Shown one piece after another: positions 8,617 through 17,575 of a stretch of 64,000 nt of DNA. Position 1 is the stretch's first letter. Each line of letters begins with the position of its first letter. This stretch comes from Luteimicrobium album (GTDB taxonomy: Bacteria; Actinomycetota; Actinomycetes; Actinomycetales; Cellulomonadaceae). Position numbers and translations under genes: made by a program. Under the pieces are notes generated by a model. That model made no database searches and was not told where the DNA came from. It saw only the letters and a list, made by a program, of their open reading frames with translations. The stretch is from contig NZ_BSUK01000001.1 of assembly GCF_030161555.1 (NCBI RefSeq), positions 1,302,001-1,366,000 on the forward strand. The letters are read 5' to 3'.

Positions 8617-9752
8617 ACGCGCTCCCAGATCGCGTCGATCGCCGCGGCGAGGTCGGCGGCGCCCCGGCCCGGGTCGAGTTCGGCGGGCGGGACGACGTCG
8701 GCGGCGGTCGCGGCCCACAGCGGCTCGGTCGCGCCGGCGAGCCGCACCGAGCCCGGCGCGAGCGCGAACGCGTCGGCACCCGCGGCGAGCGCCGGGTCGA
8801 AGCCCAGCGACGCGTAGCCGTCCGTCGTGGCCACCCGCCACAGCTCGGCCGCCGACCACGACCCGCGCCGCCCGCTCACGAGCCGCTCGTGCATCTCCAC
8901 GGCGCGCGCCTCCACGAACGGGTCGATGACCGTGTTGCTGTCCGACCCCAGCGTGACCCGCACCCCGGCCCCGCGCAGCGCGACGCTCGGGCCGATCCCG
9001 TCCGCGAGCTCGGCCTCCGTCGTCGGGCACAGGCAGACCGTGGAGCCGGACGCGCCCAGGGTCGCGACGTCGTCGGGCGTGAGGTGGGTCGCGTGGACCG
9101 CGGTGGTGCGCGGCGACCAGACGCCCGCGTCGGCGAGAAGGGCGACGGGCGTGCGGCCCGTGGCCGCGAGGCACGCCTCGTTCTCCGCCGGTTGTTCGGA
9201 CACGTGCACGTGCAGGGGCGCGTCGGGCAGGGCCGCCGCGACGGTCGCGAGGTCGTCCTCCGGCACCGCGCGCACCGAGTGGATCGCCGCCCCGACGACG
9301 ACGGCACCCGCCTCCGCGTATCGCGAGGCCAAGTCCTGGGCGCGCTCGGCCCAGGCGTCGACGGTCCCGTCGGAGAAGCGGCGCTGCACGGGGCTCGTCG
9401 GCTCATCGTCGAAGCCCGCGCGCAGGTAGCAGGTGTCGAGCAGGCAGAGCCGCATCCCGACGTCGCGGGCGGCGTCGACGAGCGCGTCCGCCATCGCGTG
9501 CCGGTCGGCATAGGGAGCACCGCCCGGAGCGTGGTGCACGTAGTGGAACTCGCCGACCGCGCCGATCCCGGCGAGCCGCATCTCGGCGTAGGTCGCGCGG
9601 GCGAGCGCGTGCAGGAGGTCCGGGTCGAGCACGCCCGCGACCGCGTACATGCGGTCCCGCCAGGCCCAGAACGTGTCGCCGCCGACCTCCCGTCCGCGCA
9701 GCGCGCGGTGGAACACGTGGCTGTGGCAGTTCGCGAACGCGGCGTGCTTCAC
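8613..9752 (-). CDS. hutF: Formimidoylglutamate deiminase
   Basis: Amidohydrolase-superfamily enzyme that deiminates N-formimino-L-glutamate to N-formyl-L-glutamate plus ammonia. 379 residues from GTG 9752, which overlaps the preceding gene's stop (GTGA). Seen: the metal-binding [16 protein letters not shown] near the N-terminus, [47 protein letters not shown] and [12 protein letters not shown]. Its presence shows that histidine is degraded by the five-step formylglutamate route and not through formamide release by HutG-type formiminoglutamase. Intact frame. Confidence 0.93.
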   Translation of the reverse strand: MKHAAFANCHSHVFHRALRGREVGGDTFWAWRDRMYAVAGVLDPDLLHALARATYAEMRLAGIGAVGEFHYVHHAPGGAPYADRHAMADALVDAARDVGMRLCLLDTCYLRAGFDDEPTSPVQRRFSDGTVDAWAERAQDLASRYAEAGAVVVGAAIHSVRAVPEDDLATVAAALPDAPLHVHVSEQPAENEACLAATGRTPVALLADAGVWSPRTTAVHATHLTPDDVATLGASGSTVCLCPTTEAELADGIGPSVALRGAGVRVTLGSDSNTVIDPFVEARAVEMHERLVSGRRGSWSAAELWRVATTDGYASLGFDPALAAGADAFALAPGSVRLAGATEPLWAATAADVVPPAELDPGRGAADLAAAIDAIWERV

Positions 9753-10984
9753 GGCGTCTCCCCCACCGGCCCCCGCCCACCGGCGAGCTCCCTGACGACG
9801 GCCGCGAGCGCGTCGACGCCGGCGTCGCAGTCGGCGTCGTCGGCGTGCTCGGACGGGGCGTGCGAGACGCCCGTCGGGTTGCGGACGAACAGCATCGCGG
9901 TGGGGAGGCTTGCGGCGAGGATCCCCGCGTCGTGGCCGGCGCCCGTCGGGAGCACGGGCGCGTCGAGCAGCGCGGCGAGCCGGTCGCGCAGCGGGACGTC
10001 GAACGTCACCGCGCCCGTGACGGACTCGGCGGACGCGTCGACGGTCGTGCCGTCGGCGGCGGCCGCGGACCGGGCTTCCGCGACGATCCCGTCGACGAGC
10101 CGCTCGAGATCGCCCTCGTCGGCCGCGCGGGCGTCGAGCCAAGCGGTGACGCGCGACGGGATCGCGTTCGTCCCGTTGGGCGCGACGGCGAGGCGGCCGA
10201 AGGTGGCACGCGCGTCGCCCGCGAGGCGACGGGCTGCGAGCGCCGTCGCCGCGTACGTGAGCATGGGATCCTTGCGGTCACCCATGGGGGTCGCCCCGGC
10301 GTGGTTGGCCTCGCCGCAGAAGTCGAGGCGCCAGCGGCCGTGCGGCCAGATCGCGGTCGCCACGCCGACGGCCGCGTCGTCGTGGACGAGCCCGCGCCCC
10401 TGCTCGACGTGCAGCTCGACGAACTGCCCGACGCCGGCGAGCCAAGCGGCGGGTCCGGCGGCGCGGGGGTCGCGGCCCTGGGCGCGCATCGCCTCGGCGA
10501 GGGTCGTGCCGTCGTCGTCGCGGAGGGCGAGCGCACGCTCGGGCGTGGTGGCGCCCGACGCGAGACGCGACCCGAGGCACGCGACGCCGAAGCGTGCGCC
10601 CTCCTCGTCGGTGAAGTTCCCGATCACGATCGGACGGGTCGGCTCGAACCCGCCCGCCCGCAGCCGGTCGACCGCCGCGAAGGACGAGGCGACGCCGAGC
10701 GGGCCGTCGTACGCGCCGCCGTCGGGCACGGAGTCGAGGTGCGAGCCGATGAGCAGGGCATCCTCGCCGGGGTTCCCGGCCCACGTGCCCCAGACGGCGA
10801 GGCGGTTCCCGTTGCCGTCCTCGACGACCTCGAGCCCGCGCGCGGCGGCCTGGCCGTCGAACCAGTCGCGGAGCGTGAGGTCCTCGGTGGTCCACGCGAA
10901 GCGTCGGTACCCGCCGGAGCGGGCGCGGCCGACGTCGGCGATGTCGTCGAGCAGCGCCGTCACCCCGGGCGTCACGGAGCCCAC
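9749..10984 (-). CDS. M20-family amidohydrolase, likely N-formylglutamate deformylase of the hut route
   Basis: 411 residues from GTG 10984, with GGAGGG inside the end of hutU. It belongs to the M20 hydantoinase/carbamoylase group (allantoate amidohydrolase, N-carbamoyl-L-amino-acid hydrolase): the metal ligands GSHLDSVPDGGAYDG, the FTDEEGARFG glutamate pair, ELHVEQG, the dimerisation-domain GEANHAGATPMGDRKDP and the final SHAPSEHADDADCDAG. Family members cleave an N-acyl or N-carbamoyl group from an amino acid. Placed between hutU and hutF with no HutG nearby, it probably removes formate from N-formylglutamate. That substrate is inferred from context; a generic annotation would be allantoate amidohydrolase. 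Confidence 0.85.
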   Translation of the reverse strand: MGSVTPGVTALLDDIADVGRARSGGYRRFAWTTEDLTLRDWFDGQAAARGLEVVEDGNGNRLAVWGTWAGNPGEDALLIGSHLDSVPDGGAYDGPLGVASSFAAVDRLRAGGFEPTRPIVIGNFTDEEGARFGVACLGSRLASGATTPERALALRDDDGTTLAEAMRAQGRDPRAAGPAAWLAGVGQFVELHVEQGRGLVHDDAAVGVATAIWPHGRWRLDFCGEANHAGATPMGDRKDPMLTYAATALAARRLAGDARATFGRLAVAPNGTNAIPSRVTAWLDARAADEGDLERLVDGIVAEARSAAAADGTTVDASAESVTGAVTFDVPLRDRLAALLDAPVLPTGAGHDAGILAASLPTAMLFVRNPTGVSHAPSEHADDADCDAGVDALAAVVRELAGGRGPVGETP

Positions 10985-10988
10985 CCGC

Positions 10989-12640
10989 TCAGCCCTCCGT
11001 CATGGGGACGCGGAGCCCGCGCTCGCGCGCGACCTCGGCCGCGCGCTCGTACCCGGCGTCGACGTGGCGCATGACGCCGGTGCCCGGGTCGTTGACGAGC
11101 ACGCGCGCGATCTTCTCCGCGGCCAGGTCGGTGCCGTCGGCCACGATCACCTGGCCCGCGTGGATGGACCGCCCGATCCCGACACCGCCGCCGTGGTGGA
11201 TCGACACCCACGTCGCGCCCGACGCGGTGTTGAGCAGCGCGTTGAGCAGCGGCCAGTCGGCGATCGCGTCGGAGCCGTCGGCCATGGCCTCGGTCTCGCG
11301 GTACGGGGAGGCGACCGAGCCGGAGTCGAGGTGGTCGCGCCCGATGACGACGGGCGCGGACAGCTCGCCCGACGCGACCATCTCGTTGAACCGCAGCCCC
11401 GCGAGGTGGCGTTCCTGGTAGCCGAGCCAGCAGATCCGGGCGGGCAGGCCCTCGAAGTGCACCTTCTCGCCGGCCTGGGTGATCCACCGGCGCAGGTGCT
11501 CGTCGTCGGGGAAGAGGTCGAGGATCGCGCGGTCGGTCGCGGCGATGTCCGCGGGGTCGCCCGAGAGCGCGGCCCACCGGAACGGGCCCTTGCCCTCGCA
11601 GAACAGCGGCCGGATGTACGCGGGGACGAAGCCGGGGAACGCGAACGCCCGGTCGTAGCCGCCGAGCCGCGCCTCCTCACGGATCGAGTTGCCATAGTCG
11701 AAGACCTCGGCGCCGGCGTCCATGAAGCCGACCATGGCCTCGACGTGCGTGGCCATCGACGCGCGGGCGCGCTCGGTGAAGCCCTCGGGGTCGCGCGCGG
11801 CCTCGTCCTTCCACTCCTCGACCGTGGTGCCGACGGGCAGGTAGGCGAGGGGGTCGTGGGCGCTGGTCTGGTCGGTGACGACGTCGACGGGCAGCCGGTC
11901 CGCGAGCGCCCGGGGAAGACCTCGGCCGCGTTCCCGACGAGCCCGACGGACAGGGCGCGCCCCTCGGTCTTGGCCCGGAGGACCTGGGCGACGGCGTCGT
12001 CGTAGGAGTCGGTCGCGCCGTCGAGGTAGCCGTGCTCGACGCGGCGGCGCAGGCGGGCCTCGTCGACGTCGACGACGAGCACGACGCCACCGTTCATCGT
12101 GACGGCGAGGGGCTGCGCGCCACCCATGCCGCCGCAGCCGGCCGTGAGGGTGAGGGTCCCGGCGAGGGTGCCGCCGAACCGCTTGCGCGCGACGGCGCCG
12201 AACGTCTCGTACGTGCCCTGGAGGATGCCCTGGGTGCCGATGTAGATCCACGACCCGGCGGTCATCTGCCCGTACATGGTGAGGCCCGCGGCCTCCAGAC
12301 GGCGGAACTCCGGCCAGGTCGCCCAGTCGCCGACGAGGTTCGAGTTGGCGATGAGGACGCGCGGCGCCCAGGCGTGCGTCCGGAAGACGCCGACGGGCTT
12401 GCCGGACTGGACGAGGAGGGTCTCGTCGTCGTCGAGGGTGCGCAGGGTCCGGACGATCGCGTCGAACGCCTCCCAGCTCCGCGCGGCGCGGCCGGTGCCG
12501 CCGTAGACGACGAGGTCCTCGGGGCGCTCGGCGACCTCGGGGTCGAGGTTGTTCATGAGCATGCGCAGGGGCGCCTCGGTCTGCCAGGACTTGGCCGAGA
12601 GGGTGGTGCCGCGGGGGGCGCGGACGGGCGGGTGCGTCAT
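10989..12640 (-). CDS. hutU: Urocanate hydratase (one frameshift)
   Basis: NAD-dependent urocanase making 4-imidazolone-5-propionate, second step of histidine breakdown. ATG 12640 overlaps the hutH stop (ATGA). Typical blocks: [72 protein letters not shown], the NAD loop [14 protein letters not shown], and in the second half [13 protein letters not shown] and [16 protein letters not shown]. The frame breaks at the G-run 11912-11915; restoring one base gives [17 protein letters not shown] and a protein of about 550 residues, standard length. Probably intact in the organism. Confidence 0.92.
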
Positions 12641-14217
12641 GAGGTGTGCTCCGATCCGGTCGGGGTTCCGGTGCGAGGGATACCCGCGGCGGCGAACGCC
12701 GCAGCGACGAGCTCGCCCGAACGCACGAGGCCGGTCGCGGCGTCGATCTCGGGGGCGAGGAAGCGGTCCGGGCCCGGACCGGGGGCGACCTCACGGAGGC
12801 GGGCGATCGCGGCGCCGGTCGCGCGCCCGGGCCGCAGCGGCGCGCGCAGGTCGATCCCGCGCGCGGCGGTGAGGATCTCGATCGCGAGCACGCGGGCGAG
12901 CCCGTCGACGGCGCGGCGCAGCTTGCGCGCCGCCGACCAGCCCATCGACACGTGGTCCTCCTGGAGCGCGCTCGACGGGATCGAGTCGACGCTCGCGGGG
13001 ACGGCGAGGCGCTTGAGCTCGGAGACGATCGCGGCCTGCGTGTACTGGGCGATCATGAGGCCCGAGTCGACGCCGGGGTCGTCGGCGAGGAACGGCGGGA
13101 GCCCGCGGTTCCGGGCGACGTCGAGGAACCGGTCGGTGCGCCGCTCGCTCATGCTCGCGACGTCGGCGACGGGGATCGCGAGGAAGTCCAGCACGTACGC
13201 GAGCGGGGCGCCGTGGAAGTTGCCGTGCGACTCGACGCGGCCGTCGAGGAGGACGGACGGGTTGTCGATCGCGGCTTCCAGCTCGCGGCCGGCGATCAGG
13301 CGCGCGTGGGCGATGGTGTCGCGGAGGCCGCCCGCGACCTGGGGCGCGCAGCGCAGCGAGTAGGCGTCCTGCACGACGCCGTCGCCGTGCCGATGGCTCG
13401 CGACGATCGGCGACCCGGCGAGCAGCGCGCGCAGGTGCGCGGCCGAGACGGCCTGGCCCGCCTGGGGGCGGAGCGCCTGGAGGTCCGCGGCGAAGACCCG
13501 GTCGGTGCCGAGCTGCCCTTCGACGGACATCGCGGCGGCGAGGTCGGCCGCGTCGGCGAGCGCGTCGAGGTCGGCCAGCGCGAGGAGCAGCATGCCGAGC
13601 ATCCCGTCGGTGCCGTTGATGAGGGCCAGGCCCTCCTTCTCGGCGAGCTCGACGGGAGCCAGCCCGTGGTCGGCGAGCGCCTCCGCCGTGGGCCGGACGA
13701 CGCCGTCGTCGACGACGTCCCCCTCCCCCATGAGCGCGAGCGCGCAGTGCGCGAGGGGTGCGAGGTCGCCGGAGCAGCCGAGGCTGCCGTGCTCGTGGAC
13801 GACCGGGACCAGGCCGCTGGACAGGAGCGCCGCGTAGGCGTCGGCGGCCTCGAGCCGGACGCCGGTGCGGCCGCTCGCGAGGGTCGAGAGCCGGAGCAGC
13901 ATGAGCGCCCGCACGACCTCGTCCTCGACGCGCGGCCCCGTGCCCGCGGCGTGCGAGCGGATGAGGCTGCGCTGCAGCCGGGCGCGGTCGGCGGGGGCGA
14001 TATGCCGGGTCGCGAGCGCGCCGAACCCGGTCGAGACCCCGTAGACGGGCTCGTCGCTCGCGGCCAGGCGGTCGACGACGGCGCGCGAGGCCGCGACCGC
14101 CTCCCGCGCGTCGGGGGCGAGGGCGACAGGCACGCCCTCACGGGCGACGACGACGACGTCGGCGGGGTCGAGGGGGCCGACGCCGACGAGCACGGTCCGG
14201 GTAGCAACGGTTTCCAC
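12637..14217 (-). CDS. hutH: Histidine ammonia-lyase
   Basis: Deaminates L-histidine to urocanate, the entry step of the pathway. About 526 residues from GTG 14217; a GTG at 14193 would shorten it by eight residues and neither has a clear ribosome site. Features: [10 protein letters not shown], the MIO-forming loop [14 protein letters not shown], the INGTDGMLG block, [36 protein letters not shown] and QEDHVSMG. The MIO triad is Cys-Ser-Gly where the textbook enzyme has Ala-Ser-Gly; I believe Cys is also used in Streptomyces-type enzymes, so it should still cyclise. First gene of the hut operon, with a 14-bp palindrome 57 nt upstream. Confidence 0.93.
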   Translation of the reverse strand: METVATRTVLVGVGPLDPADVVVVAREGVPVALAPDAREAVAASRAVVDRLAASDEPVYGVSTGFGALATRHIAPADRARLQRSLIRSHAAGTGPRVEDEVVRALMLLRLSTLASGRTGVRLEAADAYAALLSSGLVPVVHEHGSLGCSGDLAPLAHCALALMGEGDVVDDGVVRPTAEALADHGLAPVELAEKEGLALINGTDGMLGMLLLALADLDALADAADLAAAMSVEGQLGTDRVFAADLQALRPQAGQAVSAAHLRALLAGSPIVASHRHGDGVVQDAYSLRCAPQVAGGLRDTIAHARLIAGRELEAAIDNPSVLLDGRVESHGNFHGAPLAYVLDFLAIPVADVASMSERRTDRFLDVARNRGLPPFLADDPGVDSGLMIAQYTQAAIVSELKRLAVPASVDSIPSSALQEDHVSMGWSAARKLRRAVDGLARVLAIEILTAARGIDLRAPLRPGRATGAAIARLREVAPGPGPDRFLAPEIDAATGLVRSGELVAAAFAAAGIPRTGTPTGSEHTS

Positions 14218-14273
14218 AGCACCATGGAAGCGCGTGGGAGCGCGCCGATCCCAGGCACTCCGGGGCGATCGAG

Positions 14274-14287
14274 TCTCGGATCCGAGA
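14274..14287. promoter_or_regulatory. Perfect palindrome upstream of the hut operon
   Basis: TCTCGGATCCGAGA is a perfect 14-bp palindrome between the mobile mystery protein B stop and the hutH start. Its length and position fit an operator, most simply for the IclR regulator encoded 1.2 kb away. Assignment to that regulator is inference. Confidence 0.5.
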
Positions 14288-14312
14288 TAAACAGACCCTG
14301 AGGTGCAGACGG

Positions 14313-14930
14313 CTACGAACGTGCAAAGGCGACGAGGGCGTCGAGCGCTTGGCTGTCCTCCGGCCCGCGATCGAGCGCGCGAAGCGCTCTCAGGTACGCG
14401 CCTCGGTCCGGGGTCGCGCGTTGCAGATCACCGCCACCACCCCACGTGAACACGGGTCGTCCAGCCGCCCGGGCAAGGGCGTCGGTGTAGGCCCTCGCCG
14501 TGCGCCCGTTCCCGTTCGGGAAGGGGTGGATCGCGACCACCCGGTGATGAACCTGGCACAGCGCCTGGTCGACGGTGATCCACTCGACGCCGGGCGCGAG
14601 CCAGTACCGGGCGTCGTCGAGCAGGCTGCGGACCGCGACGGGCACCTGCCACGGATCGAGCCCGATGTTGCGCTCGGTCGTCCGGTACGTGCCGGCCCAC
14701 GACCACACCGCGCCGAACAGCCGGCGGTGCAGCCCACGAAGGAAGACGTCGTCGAGGGCTCGTTCCAGCGAGGGCGGTCGACCTCGAAGAACACCCGTCA
14801 GCCCTCGAGCGACGTTCGCCTGCTCGACCACGTTGAGGTCCTCGCGGGTCGCGACCCAGTCGGCGATCAGACCCACGCGCTCCTCGTCGGCGAGCGGCGT
14901 CGCGCCGTCGGGCTCCGGGCCGACGCTCAC
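14313..14930 (-). CDS. Mobile mystery protein B (Fic domain)
   Basis: 205 residues from GTG 14930, overlapping the partner's stop (GTGA). The catalytic Fic loop reads HPFPNGNGRTAR; the His is present, while the acidic residue usual in AMP-transferring Fic proteins (HPFxDGNGR/HPFxEGNGR) is Asn. That Asn form is, to my knowledge, usual for the mobile mystery protein B family (TIGR02613), with RLFGAVWSWAGTYR also characteristic. Always found beside protein A in scattered genomes, the pair is regarded as a mobile, toxin-antitoxin-like module. Fic proteins modify target proteins with a nucleotide or phosphate; the substrate of this family is unknown. Confidence 0.85.
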   Translation of the reverse strand: MSVGPEPDGATPLADEERVGLIADWVATREDLNVVEQANVARGLTGVLRGRPPSLERALDDVFLRGLHRRLFGAVWSWAGTYRTTERNIGLDPWQVPVAVRSLLDDARYWLAPGVEWITVDQALCQVHHRVVAIHPFPNGNGRTARAYTDALARAAGRPVFTWGGGGDLQRATPDRGAYLRALRALDRGPEDSQALDALVAFARS

Positions 14931-15388
14931 GAGGGATCGCGCCACAAGCGGCTCGACCGGGTCAGCTCGGCCGCGAGCTGGTCGCGGAGATGGGCCCGTT
15001 CCGCCTGGCTCGTGCGCTGCGCCTCGAGTGCCATGGTCGTGTCGACCTGGCCAAGCTCCGTGTCGGCGCGCTCCTGCGCACGCACCTCGACGAACTCCTC
15101 GAGCGACGTCCGGGGCACGAAGGCGTAGACCACGTCGCATCCCATGGCGTCGGCCGCCCGAGTGAGCGTGTCGAGCCGGACGACGCCGTTGCGCTCGCTC
15201 GCCTCGAGCTTGCGCACTGCCACGGGGGTGACTCCGAGACGACGCGCCAGGTCGGTCGTCGACATGCCGAGGGCCGACCGGACGGCACGCACCCAGCCAC
15301 CCGCCGGCCTTGCGGTCGCGGACGAGTGCTTGCGGAGCGGCTCGACCCGTCGGTCGATCGACCTGCGGATCATCTCAGCGTTCGACAC
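14927..15388 (-). CDS. Mobile mystery protein A (HTH regulator)
   Basis: 153 residues from GTG 15388. The N-terminal third is an XRE-type helix-turn-helix, WVRAVRSALGMSTTDLARRLGVTPVAVRKLEASERNG, and the family-specific block VVRLDTLTRAADAMGCDVVYAFVP follows (TIGR02612). The C-terminal helix-rich tail is variable. It is the first gene of the A/B pair and likely autoregulates. The AGGAGG lies about 14 nt upstream, so a slightly earlier or later start cannot be excluded. An inverted repeat GATAC-N6-GTATC lies upstream. The pair separates the hut operon from the IclR gene. Confidence 0.87.
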   Translation of the reverse strand: MSNAEMIRRSIDRRVEPLRKHSSATARPAGGWVRAVRSALGMSTTDLARRLGVTPVAVRKLEASERNGVVRLDTLTRAADAMGCDVVYAFVPRTSLEEFVEVRAQERADTELGQVDTTMALEAQRTSQAERAHLRDQLAAELTRSSRLWRDPS

Positions 15389-15417
15389 GTCAAGGTTCCC
15401 TTCTCCTCCTCTGAAAG

Positions 15418-15433
15418 GATACCTTGAAGTATC
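15418..15433. promoter_or_regulatory. GATAC-N6-GTATC inverted repeat upstream of the A/B pair
   Basis: GATAC (15418-15422) and GTATC (15429-15433) flank CTTGAA, 30 nt before the protein A start. Another GATAC follows within 25 bp. On the minus strand TACGAT nearby could serve as -10. Likely operator for the helix-turn-helix protein A. Confidence 0.45.
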
Positions 15434-15528
15434 GTATTCCTGGGTCGTTTCGATACCCAGAGGTTCCTCTGGACGGCGGGGCGCGCGCTCGACGGCCGCG
15501 CTGACCGCACACGCGAGACGATGGCCTC

Positions 15529-16272
15529 ATGCCCCGCCCCGTGCCCGCCGCGACCGCGACGCTCCGCGTTCTGCGGTACCTGTCGACGCGCCCGTCGCCG
15601 GTCCCCGCGGCGGCGATCGCCGCGCACCTCGACCTGCCCCGCTCGACGACGTACCACCTGCTCACCGCGATGGCTGCTGAATCGTTCGTCGTGCACTACC
15701 CCGAGGACCGCACGTGGGGCGTCGGACTGGCGGCGTGGGAGGTCGGGCAGGGTTACAGCCGCCAGGAGGGGCTCGCGCGGCTGGCGCGGATCCCGCTCGC
15801 GCGGCTCGTCGACGAGGTCGGGCACTCCTCGCACCTCGCGGTGCTGCACGGGTCGGACGTCGTCTACATCCTCGAGGAGCGCGCGCCGGGGCGCCCGCCG
15901 CTCGTCACGGACGTCGGGGTGCGGCTGCCCGCGCACCTCACCGCGTCGGGCCGCGCGGTCCTCGCCGCGCTGCCCGCGTCCCAGGTGCGCGCGCTCTACC
16001 CCGACCGCGCCGCGTTCACCGACCGCACGGGCCTCGGTCCGACGACGCCGTCCCAGCTCCGCGCCGTCCTGGTCGAGACCCGGCGCCGCGGGTACGCCGT
16101 CGAGGACGGCGAGGTCACGCTCGGGTTCCGCAGCGTGGCCGTCGTCGTGGACTCGCCCGACGTGCGAGCCGCCGTCGCCGTGACGTGGGAGGGACGGCAG
16201 GACGTGGACACCGAGCGAATCGTCGAAGCGCTGCAGCGGACGGCGGAGAAGGTCGCCGACCGGCTCCGCTAG
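15529..16272 (+). CDS. IclR-family transcriptional regulator
   Basis: 247 residues. N-terminal winged helix: ATLRVLRYLSTRPSPVPAAAIAAHLDLPRSTTYHLLTAM; C-terminal IclR effector domain with SSHLAVLHGSDVVYILEER, LPAHLTASGRAVLAALP and the end RGYAVEDGEVTLGFRSVAV. No ribosome site precedes ATG 15529. IclR-type regulators control small aromatic or amino-acid pathways; a hut-controlling role is likely because the hut operon is its only catabolic neighbour, with the mobile mystery pair lying between. Its TAG stop overlaps the TAG stop of the next, convergent gene by 2 nt. Confidence 0.87.
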   Translation: MPRPVPAATATLRVLRYLSTRPSPVPAAAIAAHLDLPRSTTYHLLTAMAAESFVVHYPEDRTWGVGLAAWEVGQGYSRQEGLARLARIPLARLVDEVGHSSHLAVLHGSDVVYILEERAPGRPPLVTDVGVRLPAHLTASGRAVLAALPASQVRALYPDRAAFTDRTGLGPTTPSQLRAVLVETRRRGYAVEDGEVTLGFRSVAVVVDSPDVRAAVAVTWEGRQDVDTERIVEALQRTAEKVADRLR

Positions 16273-16940
16273 TCCGCCACCCGGGCACCCGTCGAGACGG
16301 CGCGGACGGGCGGGAGGCTGCTGTCGGCGCCGGTCCTCGGGGCGAGCTGGGTGACCGCGCGTGGCATCGGTCCGACCACCAGCACCGCCGTGGATCGCCC
16401 GACCATCACCGCAGCAAAAGACGCGACGGACGGGACGTCGTCGGGCAGGGGAACGGTGTGCGCCCCGGCCTCGAGCCGCGCGTCGAGCACGCGTAGAGAC
16501 GCGCTCGTGGGCTCGGGCGGTGTCATGGACACGGCCCACCACGCCTCGACGACGACATGCGCAGCGGTGTCCAGCGCGAACGTGACGGCCCGGGCGTCGG
16601 GGTCGTAGACGACGGCGGGCGCGCCGGGCGACGTGGCCGCGCGGACCTGGGCGGCGATGAGGCCCGCGATCCCGGCGAGCCCCTGCACGACCGTCACCTT
16701 CGGGTTCCGGTCGGAGAATGCGTCGCGGAGCCGCTCCTTGGCGTCGGCAGGGACCATCCCTCCGAACACGAGGACGTCGACGGCGCGGGCGTCGTAGTCG
16801 TCGAGAACGCGGCCGAACTGGTTCGTGGCGTCGGCGTCGAAGCCGTCGGCACGCAGGGCTTCGACGGCGCCCTCGAGCACGCTCGGGCTGCGGCCGACGA
16901 CGAGGACGCGCGCCCGCGCGACCGTGGATGAGGTGGTCAT
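16269..16940 (-). CDS. Unknown protein with receiver-like N-terminus
   Basis: 223 residues from ATG 16940. Not recognised. The first half alternates strands and helices in a flavodoxin- or receiver-like way (ARVLVVGRSPSVLEGAVEALRADGFDAD, then VDVLVFGGMVPADAKERLRDAF and VTVVQGLAGIAGLIAAQV). The second half has strands such as AVTFALDTAAHVVVEAWW. No catalytic motif or signal peptide is seen. It is divergent from a MarR regulator, and two MarR-type operator repeats lie between them, so it is probably the regulator's target. Confidence 0.7.
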   Translation of the reverse strand: MTTSSTVARARVLVVGRSPSVLEGAVEALRADGFDADATNQFGRVLDDYDARAVDVLVFGGMVPADAKERLRDAFSDRNPKVTVVQGLAGIAGLIAAQVRAATSPGAPAVVYDPDARAVTFALDTAAHVVVEAWWAVSMTPPEPTSASLRVLDARLEAGAHTVPLPDDVPSVASFAAVMVGRSTAVLVVGPMPRAVTQLAPRTGADSSLPPVRAVSTGARVAD

Positions 16941-16962
16941 GGGTCCGACCCTTCGTGGGATG

Positions 16963-17017
16963 TGTTGGCACGTCCAACATTGTTTCCTCACCGTAGCGAG
17001 TGTTGGTCGCACCTACA
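16963..17017. promoter_or_regulatory. Two MarR-type operators between divergent genes
   Basis: TGTTGGCACGTCCAACA (16963-16979) is a perfect inverted repeat with a 5-bp spacer. A second copy, TGTTGGTCGCACCTACA (17001-17017), has one mismatch. The second is followed by a -10-like TAGGCT at 17023-17028, six bases before the MarR GTG. Binding at both would shut both promoters. Confidence 0.7.
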
Positions 17018-17034
17018 AGGGCTAGGCTCGACCG

Positions 17035-17505
17035 GTGACCGCCCACCACGACCCCGCCGACACTCCGGCACGGCTCGAAGCCCGCGCGACCTGGCGGGTC
17101 AGCCGGATGCACGCGCGCGTGACGCGTCTGCTCGGCGCCGCGTTCGACGCCGACGGCGACGGCCTGCGCAGCTACCACTACCGGCTGCTCGCCGCCCTGA
17201 ACGAGTGGGGCGCCATGAGCCAGGCCGACCTCGGACGACGGACCGGGATCGACCGCAGCGACGTGACCGGCGCGCTCGGCGACCTCGAGCCGCGCGGGCT
17301 CGTCACCCGCCACACGGACCCCGCGCACGCGCGCCGCAAGATCGTCGCGATCACACCCGGCGGCGTCGGGCGGCTCCGCGAGCTCGACGCCGTGATCGAC
17401 GGCGTGCAGGAGCGGTTCCTCGCCCCGCTCACCCCGGCCCAGCGACGCACGTTCCTCGACCTCGCCTCGCGCCTGGCCGACGTCCCGCCCGACGACGGCA
17501 GCTGA
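17035..17505 (+). CDS. MarR-family transcriptional regulator
   Basis: 156 residues. MarR winged helix: SYHYRLLAALNEWGAMSQADLGRRTGIDRSDVTGALGDLEPRGLV, then the wing TRHTDPAHARRKIVAITPGGV and a C-terminal dimerisation helix. GTG 17035 follows TAGGCT by six bases, suggesting a leaderless transcript. It is divergent from the unknown gene at 16269-16940 and very likely autoregulates and represses that gene through the operator pair between them. Confidence 0.87.
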   Translation: MTAHHDPADTPARLEARATWRVSRMHARVTRLLGAAFDADGDGLRSYHYRLLAALNEWGAMSQADLGRRTGIDRSDVTGALGDLEPRGLVTRHTDPAHARRKIVAITPGGVGRLRELDAVIDGVQERFLAPLTPAQRRTFLDLASRLADVPPDDGS

Positions 17506-17575
17506 CCGCCCGCCTGACCACGGCTCGCCTGCCCTTGCGCGCCGCGCCCGCGCACCGGAGGGTCGAGAGGCGCCC

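Noticed and set aside
8889-12005. A 1038-codon plus-strand frame opposite hutF, the M20 gene and hutU
   Set aside because: Shadow of well-conserved hut genes; low-complexity composition and no domain.
14927-15433. Insertion-sequence or attachment-site origin of the mobile mystery pair
   Set aside because: No transposase, no terminal inverted or direct repeats beyond the small operator, so mobility is noted only from the family's known distribution.
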